In this document: in pieces, positions 1 to 5,176 of the stretch
Layout of the letters: each line of letters begins with the position of its first letter
Position numbering within the stretch: position 1 is the stretch's first letter
Origin: Syntrophaceae bacterium UBA6109
GTDB lineage: Bacteria; Desulfobacterota; Syntrophia; Syntrophales; UBA6109
Assembly: GCA_002428445.1 (NCBI GenBank)
Contig: DIWJ01000014.1
Location: 1 to 29,473 of the forward strand
Direction: 5' to 3'
DNA length: 29,473 nt
Program-made: the position numbers and the translations under genes
Notes under the pieces: generated by a model
Databases searched by the model: none
Seen by the model: the letters and a program-made list of their open reading frames with translations, nothing else
What the model was told of the DNA's origin: nothing

Positions 1-1
1 T

Positions 2-364
2 GAGGAGGAGTTGTCCGCGGTCCATCTGCGCTTGTCCAGGGTATACGTGGAGAACAGGCCATTTGAGGTGATCATCCCCCGCTTCGATAAGCCGGACACC
101 TTCTTCTACGTCGACCCTCCGTATTACGGCTGCGAAGACTACTATGGGCGGGGTATCTTCAAGAGGGACGATTTTCAACGCCTGTACGAAATTCTCGAGG
201 GGATTGCGGGCCAGTTCATGATGTCGATCAACGATGCCGGGGAGATTAGGGCATTGTTCAAAAAATTCTATATTGAAGAAGTAGAAACGGCATATTCTGC
301 CGCGGGAGGAAATAGAAAGAAGAGGGTCAAGGAGTTGTTGATCACGAACTATAGGGCCAACTGA
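2..364 (+). CDS. DNA adenine methylase (Dam/M.DpnII type), C-terminal part
   Basis: The reading frame is open to the left edge, so only the C-terminal ~120 residues are present and the true start lies outside the window. The visible part carries the amino-methyltransferase motif DPPY within FFYVDPPYYG, followed by a helical region and a short basic tail (NRKKRVKELLITNY) typical of the end of D12-class N6-adenine methylases. The AdoMet-binding FxGxG motif, expected near the N-terminus, is off-window. Enzymes of this family methylate adenine in short sites such as GATC; as single genes on phages and integrated elements they commonly protect or regulate element DNA. A hairpin terminator follows at 399-439. 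It lies on the element side of the attachment scar, so it is probably element cargo. Family assignment is firm; sequence specificity is unknown. Confidence 0.85.
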   Translation, partial: EEELSAVHLRLSRVYVENRPFEVIIPRFDKPDTFFYVDPPYYGCEDYYGRGIFKRDDFQRLYEILEGIAGQFMMSINDAGEIRALFKKFYIEEVETAYSAAGGNRKKRVKELLITNYRAN

Positions 365-398
365 CAAGCGTCCGGATGGCCTTCCAATAGGGGAAATA

Positions 399-439
399 CC
401 TGCCGATTTTATCTAATTGTGAGATCGGGCAGGATTTTT
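399..439 (+). terminator. Rho-independent terminator after the methylase gene
   Basis: CCTGCC (399-404) pairs with GGCAGG (428-433). The stem extends through GAT/ATC with one bulged G, and a run of five T follows at 435-439. It sits 35 nt after the methylase stop codon and points rightward. Confidence 0.7.
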
Positions 440-463
440 GCGCTCTGCGGATAGGCGCGGCGC

Positions 464-519
464 ATTTGTGACCGACTGCGCGATTTGTCACCGACTGTAT
501 TTGCATTTGTCACCAACTG
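464..519. repeat. Three iteron-like direct repeats next to the integrase 3' end
   Basis: The 15-nt unit ATTTGTSACCRACTG occurs at 464-478, 483-497 and 505-519, with start-to-start spacings of 19 and 22 nt. The last copy overlaps the final codons of the integrase gene. Such short phased repeats are typical of protein-binding sites (integrase arm sites, replication iterons) or of the multiple terminal repeats of IS21-like elements. No transposase is visible here, so the role is open. Confidence 0.6.
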
Positions 520-1523
520 CGTTTTCCCTGACACATGCTCTCTAGAAGCGTGTAAAGATACTTGTTCGTCGTCGTCAGGTTCGTATGACCGAGCAATCTG
601 CTTACCGTTACAATGTCCGGTTTGAACCCTTCAAATCCCCCTGCTATCATCGATGCGAAATAATCGCGGAGATCCTTCGCCGTGATCCTGATTCCTGTTT
701 TCTCGAATATCTTCACGAACACCTTATCTCGCCGCAGAATCCTTCCTCCGTTGTCATGATGAAAGAGATAGTCCGAGCCTTTCCGGTATTTTTCCAGCCC
801 TTTCAACGTGCCGAACAGTCCATCACAGATCGGGAGCCTTCTTAAGGATTCCTCCGTTTTCGTCCCACGGACGATGATTTCCCGATTTTTATAGTCGACG
901 TCCTTCCACTGTGCCGTCAAAGCCTCCGTCAGTCTTGTGCCTGTGAATTTGAGAAAACGGAAAAACAGCCTTTCCTCACCATCCAAGGCAGCCTCACAAG
1001 CGGTCACCTGTTCCGGCGTATGGCAGCGCTTTACGACCTTCTCCGGCCTTGTCTGTTTTCTGTTGACCTTTTTCATAGGATTGTTCGAAATAACCTCTTC
1101 TTTCAACGCCCAATTCAATAACGAATTCAGATCGATAAGATAATGATGTATCGTCGTCCTTGAGATGTTCCTTTTCAACTGCGCTTCTATAAATGCCTGA
1201 ATATCATTGTGCGTAATGTCCTTGATGCGTGTCTCCGGCTTCAGGAACGGCACGATAAAGCTCTTGAAGCAGCTATGCATTCCCCTCAGCCTGTGCGCTG
1301 ATTTCCCCACCTTTGCCGAATATTCAAGATACTTGTTAACGGCCTCCACAAGCGGCATATCTGTCCGGATGATCGTCATTTCCCTTCTGAGCTTGTCCAG
1401 GAGCTCGGCCTCCGCCTGAAGGGCATCTTCCCTTGTTTTGAACGTGAATCTTCTCCAGTTCCTTCCACGAAAGTAAACTCGGTAGCCCCACTTTCCGTTT
1501 TCTTTCCTCTTTGAAACGGACAT
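510..1523 (-). CDS. int: Tyrosine recombinase / phage-type integrase
   Basis: A 337-residue site-specific recombinase. The N-terminus (about residues 8-45) resembles the AP2-like arm-binding domain of phage integrases (GYRVYFRGR...FTFKT). A SAM-like core-binding domain covers about 55-150, and the catalytic domain about 165-330. Visible catalytic residues are R197 (TGTRLTEAL), K222 (GTKTEES), R286 (KDLRDYFAS), H313 (LLGHTNL) and the nucleophile Y322 (TNKYLY). The usual box II histidine is a lysine here (K283). The start is the ATG at 1523 because GGAGG lies 8 nt upstream; an in-frame TTG at 1550 lacks such a site. The gene ends a leftward operon after two helix-turn-helix genes and overlaps the preceding one by 188 nt. 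It most likely integrates the element into tRNA-Met, whose 3' half marks the right boundary at 4496-4540. Confidence 0.93.
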   Translation of the reverse strand: MSVSKRKENGKWGYRVYFRGRNWRRFTFKTREDALQAEAELLDKLRREMTIIRTDMPLVEAVNKYLEYSAKVGKSAHRLRGMHSCFKSFIVPFLKPETRIKDITHNDIQAFIEAQLKRNISRTTIHHYLIDLNSLLNWALKEEVISNNPMKKVNRKQTRPEKVVKRCHTPEQVTACEAALDGEERLFFRFLKFTGTRLTEALTAQWKDVDYKNREIIVRGTKTEESLRRLPICDGLFGTLKGLEKYRKGSDYLFHHDNGGRILRRDKVFVKIFEKTGIRITAKDLRDYFASMIAGGFEGFKPDIVTVSRLLGHTNLTTTNKYLYTLLESMCQGKRSW

Positions 1524-1725
1524 CGCCATTCCCTCCGCCGACCTCTTCAAAGCTATTTATGAACGAAATAAAGTCCTTTTTGAAAATCCGTATGAAGCCC
1601 CGCCCCTCACCGATCCGCACCTTACGAAGCCCCTTGATGCCGTAAACACTTCCCGGCTTCACCCTCAGATAATCGGCAACCTCTCTGATCGTCATCAACT
1701 CGTGAAAGCTATCCAAGGAATTCAT
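1336..1725 (-). CDS. Small helix-turn-helix protein, excisionase-like
   Basis: The first ~55 residues form a winged-helix/MerR-type DNA-binding module of the excisionase kind: an initial helix (LDSFHELM), TIREVADYLRVKPGSVYGI, then a strand with FIRIFKKDF. Proteins like this direct excision or act as element repressors. The start ATG at 1725 overlaps the end of the upstream regulator gene by 17 nt, with GGAG 11 nt before it. The frame remains open to 1336, deep inside the integrase gene. The last ~60 residues are therefore translated from integrase coding DNA in another frame and look low-complexity (PSGGGRAPGQAQKG). The functional protein may be only the N-terminal part, or the gene may have been frameshifted. 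The DNA-binding call is good; the C-terminal extent is doubtful. Confidence 0.65.
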   Translation of the reverse strand: MNSLDSFHELMTIREVADYLRVKPGSVYGIKGLRKVRIGEGRGFIRIFKKDFISFINSFEEVGGGNGDVRFKEERKRKVGLPSLLSWKELEKIHVQNKGRCPSGGGRAPGQAQKGNDDHPDRYAACGGR

Positions 1726-2110
1726 TGAAATAGTGGCTCCGCACCTTCTTCAAATCCTTACCAGTCCTCGCCGCATATTCTTCTACGTCCTGCAACGGAA
1801 TCCAGATATAGACGTCCGATCTTGTAATCAGCAATTTCAGGCTACCCGGAACTGTTTTCCAGACATCGTCAGTAAAGGCCATCCTGTAAGTCCGAAGCGT
1901 CCCCTCTTTCTCCAATCGGTTAATCTGCGTCTTAGTGACTCCAAGCATCTTGGCGGCATGGAAGGGCTTCACGAGTTTATGATCGAAGAACTCGGCGACT
2001 TTCGCATACTCATCATAACTCTTGAGCCATATGGTCCCTTGCTCAATTTCTTTTTTCTCTTTTCTCGAATCCAGACCGCTAATGAAGTGCGTCAGTTCCT
2101 TCTTATGCAT
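1709..2110 (-). CDS. Helix-turn-helix element regulator
   Basis: A 133-residue protein with a central helix-turn-helix at about residues 51-75 (AAKMLGVTKTQINRLEKEG) followed by LRTYR, resembling the MerR/excisionase fold. The N-terminal part is charged and helical; the C-terminal part (residues 90-133) has a hydrophobic strand region (LLITRSDVYIWIPL) and a basic end. It is the first gene of the leftward operon leading to integrase. Its ATG has a strong Shine-Dalgarno sequence (AGGAGGG, 6 nt spacing), and its promoter overlaps a perfect palindrome at 2137-2156. The protein is thus a candidate autoregulator of the integration genes. The exact family is not recognised. Confidence 0.75.
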   Translation of the reverse strand: MHKKELTHFISGLDSRKEKKEIEQGTIWLKSYDEYAKVAEFFDHKLVKPFHAAKMLGVTKTQINRLEKEGTLRTYRMAFTDDVWKTVPGSLKLLITRSDVYIWIPLQDVEEYAARTGKDLKKVRSHYFNEFLG

Positions 2111-2136
2111 CTCTTGCCCTCCTGCTTTTTCCTGTC

Positions 2137-2170
2137 ACCGTAATTACAGTTACGGTTAGCCATTTGTCAA
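2137..2170 (-). promoter_or_regulatory. Leftward sigma-70-like promoter with palindromic operator
   Basis: On the minus strand a consensus -35 TTGACA (2165-2170) precedes a -10-like TGTAAT (2143-2148, 16-nt spacer) or TAATTA (2141-2146, 18-nt spacer). The -10 lies inside a perfect inverted repeat, ACCGTAA-N6-TTACGGT, at 2137-2156. The start codon of the helix-turn-helix gene follows about 30 nt later. A dimeric repressor bound at the palindrome would block the promoter directly. Confidence 0.75.
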
Positions 2171-2289
2171 GCACTATTTTTCAGCTCTCAAGACTAACCC
2201 CGTCATTCAATAGGCATGCACAGGGGCGATCGCGGATCATTTTAAGAATCAATGTGCGCGTTTTACTATGACCGATCAGCTGAAATTCA

Positions 2290-3129
2290 TTGTCGCAAAT
2301 ATTTAAAAGTGATAATCACCTTCACATGTGGGCTAATCTTACAGGTTGGGGTGCCGTATTTATTGCCGTACCTTTGCTTATTGGGATTGGCGTGGGGGTG
2401 CTAAGTATGTCACCCCCAGAATTCGCATTTGCCCGTATATGTTTTACGCTTGCAACGGTAATTCTATTAACCCGTGCGGCGTGGTGGCTCGCTTTTGAAC
2501 AATCACTAAGTAAAACCGGGCTAGCTTTATCCGCATTCATCATCTTGGGCGCTATCGGTGCACTATGGTCTCTTTCAATGCAATGGGTTAATGAACGACA
2601 CGAGAGCTCCAGAAGTATCGAAAAAAAACCCATAGAAACAGCAGCGCCTTCGCAAAAAGCAACACCACAGGAACAGAAGATTACTGAGACCCCACAAACA
2701 AAACCAGACATAATCCGAGAGAGTAGGTTTCCATTTATTGACATCGAATTAGTTCACGCCACTGCCAACGAATATGCATACGATGTTTACGTCCACAACA
2801 AAAGCGATGTAGCTCTAACCAACATTTCAATTTCACGAGCGATTAATCCAGAAAAAAACAGACAGAAGATGGCTCTTCGTAACGGCATGTCAAAATTAAG
2901 GCCCTTTCAAAAACAACTTAGTGTACTTGCCGCGGGAGAAAAAAAGAAAATCTATAGGGAACATATACCATCCTGGGAATATATGGTGTTTATTGTCCAC
3001 TACCGCGATGATTCAAACAAACAATATAGATGCGTTTTCGAGGGAGACCATGACGGTTTACGACTTACCGATAACTCCCGCATGCCCAAAAAGACACCCG
3101 CCGCCAAGGATAAACTCCCCTTCAAGTAA
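2290..3129 (+). CDS. Membrane protein of unknown function on the element
   Basis: About 279 residues with three predicted membrane segments near the N-terminus: about 21-40 (AVFIAVPLLIGIGVGVL), 47-66 (ARICFTLATVILLTRAAWWL) and 76-95 (TGLALSAFIILGAIGALWSL). A Gln/Thr/Pro-rich linker (about 115-145) and a soluble C-terminal domain (about 145-279) follow, rich in beta-strand-like stretches (IDIELVHATANEYAYDVYVHN). The topology fits a membrane-anchored protein with its C-terminal domain on one side. I do not recognise the family. The start is uncertain: TTG at 2290 or ATG at 2326, neither with a good ribosome site. Codons are clearly more AT-rich than in the chromosomal genes to the right, suggesting transfer. 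Its 3' end overlaps the convergent rep gene by 72 nt. Confidence 0.6.
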   Translation: MSQIFKSDNHLHMWANLTGWGAVFIAVPLLIGIGVGVLSMSPPEFAFARICFTLATVILLTRAAWWLAFEQSLSKTGLALSAFIILGAIGALWSLSMQWVNERHESSRSIEKKPIETAAPSQKATPQEQKITETPQTKPDIIRESRFPFIDIELVHATANEYAYDVYVHNKSDVALTNISISRAINPEKNRQKMALRNGMSKLRPFQKQLSVLAAGEKKKIYREHIPSWEYMVFIVHYRDDSNKQYRCVFEGDHDGLRLTDNSRMPKKTPAAKDKLPFK

Positions 3130-4083
3130 ACGTCCGTGTGACGCCGCATCATGCAGCGCTTTCCATCTGAGAAACATATCCGATGGAGGAAAGTCGCTCA
3201 CAGCATCTACTACCTCGCTTTCGTATTTACTCCCATTTGACACACTGTTGTTCTTGTAAAGACGCCACATCGGCTTCTTCATATGCTCATCACCTATCCG
3301 CCATGAACGCTTTCCATTCTCATCCACGATATGATGCCGAAAATTATATAGCCGACGACGAAAGAACCACATGAAAGCCGCTGATCTCTCCATCTCTTTC
3401 GTTTCACCTACGTTTTGCAGATCTTTCGAAAGGTATCTTGTCAAATACCTGCACAAAACATCCCCGGTTATATGCCTGCGCTTTGCAAACCGAACTCCGT
3501 TATAATCACACAAACCCCATATTTCGTGGATTTCCTCAAACGTCGCAACCCACTTTCCATAAAACATGAAATGAAAATGCAATACACCCGATGCATGGAA
3601 CTCCATTACCCATGCAACGAAATTCCAAGGCTCGCCTCTTTTCTTCTTTCGCGATCTCAATTTTCTCAAAAATTCCGACACCAAATACCCACCACACACC
3701 ACCAAGAATTCTTTTTCCCCCCAACACCACCAATCCGGCATCAAATTTTCTATAATGCTCGGATCAATTGTCAGGATAAAATGAGTGATATGTTTAAGGC
3801 CTGCCACCTCATCAAGCATCTTATACCCAACGTACGATCCGTAATCATATTCATTGTTCCATCGAGAACGAACCGGGAAAGTCACAACCTCTCCCGCGTC
3901 ATTAGACATCAACGGAGACCTCTTACCGTTCGTCTTCATCCGCATATCCACATAATCAAAAACTATCGAGCTATCAGCTATAAACCCATTTTTTAACAAA
4001 TCTATGCGCTTATCTCTCAATAAACAATTATTCAGTAGACCAGCAAGGCCATTAGGACCTTGGCCGTCTTTTTTCCTTCGCAT
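3058..4083 (-). CDS. rep: Rolling-circle replication initiator (HUH endonuclease Rep)
   Basis: A 341-residue protein with the three motifs of HUH replication endonucleases. Motif 1 is HFILTIDP (about 101-108). The metal-binding HUH motif is H169-F-H171 within GVLHFHFMFYG. The catalytic tyrosine motif is RYLTRYLSK (Y213, Y217, K220). Such proteins nick one strand at an origin hairpin and stay attached through the tyrosine to start rolling-circle replication, as in ssDNA phages and small plasmids. The chosen start is ATG 4083, preceded by GGAGG with 5 nt spacing; an in-frame start at 4122 lacks a site and lies inside the inverted repeat. The gene reads away from the attachment scar. Its presence implies that the excised element can replicate as a circle. 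The wider family (plasmid, inovirus-like or microvirus-like) is not determined. Confidence 0.82.
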   Translation of the reverse strand: MRRKKDGQGPNGLAGLLNNCLLRDKRIDLLKNGFIADSSIVFDYVDMRMKTNGKRSPLMSNDAGEVVTFPVRSRWNNEYDYGSYVGYKMLDEVAGLKHITHFILTIDPSIIENLMPDWWCWGEKEFLVVCGGYLVSEFLRKLRSRKKKRGEPWNFVAWVMEFHASGVLHFHFMFYGKWVATFEEIHEIWGLCDYNGVRFAKRRHITGDVLCRYLTRYLSKDLQNVGETKEMERSAAFMWFFRRRLYNFRHHIVDENGKRSWRIGDEHMKKPMWRLYKNNSVSNGSKYESEVVDAVSDFPPSDMFLRWKALHDAASHGRLLEGEFILGGGCLFGHAGVIGKS

Positions 4084-4105
4084 AAGCCCCTCCCCCACAA
4101 TCGAT

Positions 4106-4180
4106 GGCATGGAAATCAACACCCCTCATCCGCCGAGCCTTACGGCAAAGGCGCGTCTGAGGGGCATTGATATCCATGCC
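4106..4180. repeat. Long nested inverted repeat upstream of rep
   Basis: Two 23-nt arms (4106-4128 and 4158-4180) are complementary at 20 of 23 positions. The 29-nt loop holds a second perfect hairpin (GCCTT at 4137-4141, AAGGC at 4148-4152). The structure lies 22 nt upstream of the rep start codon. Origins recognised by HUH Rep proteins are often cruciform hairpins beside the rep gene, so this is a candidate double-strand origin. It could instead control rep expression. Confidence 0.7.
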
Positions 4181-4289
4181 GCTGATCTGCCCCCGACAGT
4201 CCCGAAATTCGCCCCCAGTGGCTTTTCTTTTCACGTGCTCTACCCTCCCCTCCCCAAACACCCCGATCATCGCTTACGAGCTGACTCTT

Positions 4290-4338
4290 GAGCGGCGGAC
4301 GGCAGTCGCTCTACCGCGTCTCCGTCGCCGCTCTTTTT
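4290..4338 (+). terminator. Hairpin with T-run, possible terminator or origin structure
   Basis: GAGCGGCGGACGG (4290-4302) pairs with CCGTCGCCGCTC (4322-4333) with one bulged base; five T follow at 4334-4338. The 19-nt loop is long for a terminator. No rightward gene ends nearby, so a structural role in the element's terminal region is equally possible. Confidence 0.45.
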
Positions 4339-4360
4339 CATCACGAATAGGCCCTCTCCA

Positions 4361-4380
4361 TGGGCTAATCTTGGGCTAAA
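4361..4380. repeat. 11-bp tandem direct repeat near the attachment site
   Basis: TGGGCTAATCT at 4361-4371 is followed directly by TGGGCTAAAGT starting at 4372 (9 of 11 identical). The 12-mer TGGGCTAATCTT also occurs at 2329-2340, at the beginning of the membrane-protein gene. Location 115-135 bp inside the attachment core is where integrase arm-type sites are expected. Confidence 0.45.
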
Positions 4381-4387
4381 GTTCACG

Positions 4388-4425
4388 AAAAAAAGGCCAA
4401 AAATCCTATTTCCCATTTTTGGCCT
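4388..4425 (-). terminator. Perfect 11-bp inverted repeat with leftward T-run
   Basis: AGGCCAAAAAT (4394-4404) and ATTTTTGGCCT (4415-4425) are perfectly complementary around a 10-nt loop. Seven A at 4388-4394 become a T-run for leftward transcripts, so it can act as an intrinsic terminator on the minus strand. There it would shield rep from transcription entering from the chromosome. Confidence 0.55.
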
Positions 4426-4495
4426 CACCTTCTAACAATCTGATATTAATGGTTATTACGATTTCGCCATTTTCACCGATTTCGACCTTTGGGCG

Positions 4496-4540
4496 CTCAT
4501 ATCCGTAGTGTCCGGGGTTCAAGTCCCTGCGCCGCCACCA
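4496..4540 (+). other. Attachment core: orphan 3' half of tRNA-Met(CAU)
   Basis: The sequence reads as the 3' half of a class I tRNA. It has the anticodon loop CTCATAT (4496-4502, anticodon CAT), a 3' anticodon stem CCGTA, a 5-nt variable loop GTGTC and a T stem CGGGG/CCCTG around TTCAAGT. The acceptor strand CGCCGCC, discriminator A and encoded CCA (4538-4540) complete it. Upstream there is neither the matching 5' acceptor GGCGGCG nor a D arm, and the 5' anticodon stem does not pair. A terminator follows, as after a normal tRNA gene. This is the classic scar left when an element integrates into a tRNA gene from the anticodon loop to the 3' end. It defines the element's right boundary; the reconstituted intact tRNA should lie left of the window. 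Confidence 0.85.
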
Positions 4541-4549
4541 AGAATACTT

Positions 4550-4580
4550 AAAAAGCCCGGCTCCCAGGCCGGGCTTTTTA
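4550..4580 (+). terminator. Rho-independent terminator of the original tRNA gene
   Basis: The perfect stem GCCCGGC (4555-4561) / GCCGGGC (4568-4574) with a 6-nt loop is flanked by A5 and T5. It starts 10 nt after the encoded CCA, as expected for a tRNA transcription unit that predates the insertion. Confidence 0.9.
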
Positions 4581-4905
4581 TTTTCCGCCGGTCGTCATCA
4601 ACAAAACCCTCTGGCATGTCCCGAGCCCTCTCTTCCACCATTCGAGCAATGCGCACATGAAATTGACAGACTAAGGAATTTCGAACCCGCCAATACTGTT
4701 TTCCCCGATTGTTTCGTTTTCGAACTCATTCGATGATGTAGGAAATCCAGCGTATCATCCTCATCTTTTCCGGTGGCGGGCCGGGAATACCGGGAACGGG
4801 CGGAAAGAATCTCCCGGATCATCCGGCCTGCCTGGCAACAAAGGGAGACCCGTCCGGCCATCCCTGCATGATTGCATCAAAAAACGAACCGAAGGGGGAC
4901 GGACG
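4581..4905. other. Intergenic stretch without a convincing gene
   Basis: About 325 nt between the tRNA terminator and the small secreted-peptide gene. Short frames exist on the minus strand, but none has a ribosome site or recognisable product. A TTGACA at 4663-4668 has no -10 at proper spacing. Confidence 0.5.
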
Positions 4906-5040
4906 ATGAAGAAGACGTTTCCTGTCGTATGGGCGGTCCTGTTGATTCTCGTATCCGTCAGCGTGGGACTGGCTGATTCAAAGGGCACGATGCAATTGAA
5001 GGTCAGCGAAGAAGTCTATGTCTGCAATTGCGGTGGTTAA
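4906..5040 (+). CDS. Tiny secreted peptide with Cys-x-Cys end
   Basis: A 44-residue frame beginning MKKTFPVVWAVLL, with a typical Sec signal: two lysines, a hydrophobic core to about residue 21, then a cleavage-like VGLADSKG. After removal, about 21 residues remain, ending YVCNCGG. The ATG has a G-rich site (AAGGGGGAC, 5 nt spacing). The ending looks like the first half of a cysteine-rich metal-binding motif (CxC...CxC), so it may be a truncated member of a longer periplasmic cysteine protein. No continuation of such a motif is visible after the stop in any frame. Real translation is likely from the start signals; function is unknown. Confidence 0.5.
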   Translation: MKKTFPVVWAVLLILVSVSVGLADSKGTMQLKVSEEVYVCNCGG

Positions 5041-5176
5041 TGACCGCTTGTTCTGACATCATGAATTTCTGCGGTCGGTGTCCGGTCTTCAAATTCCCGC
5101 GGCGCCTTCAGGACGCCCGAAGGGATTGGCCCACCGGCTCACTACTCTTCAGGTCCCCGCTGTTGGAGTCTGTCAG

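Noticed and set aside
464..519. CRISPR array
   Set aside because: Repeats are only 15 nt, spacings 4-7 nt, and no cas gene is present.
4052..4270. 72-residue minus-strand frame upstream of and overlapping rep
   Set aside because: No ribosome site at its start, unusual composition, and it covers the long inverted repeat, which explains the repeated peptide-like pieces. Treated as noncoding.
4440..4540. Complete tRNA gene
   Set aside because: The T arm, variable loop and 3' acceptor are present, but no D arm or GGCGGCG 5' acceptor lies within 90 nt upstream.
4663..4697. TTGACA as a promoter for the small secreted peptide
   Set aside because: The only -10-like AATACT lies 23 nt away, too far for sigma-70.
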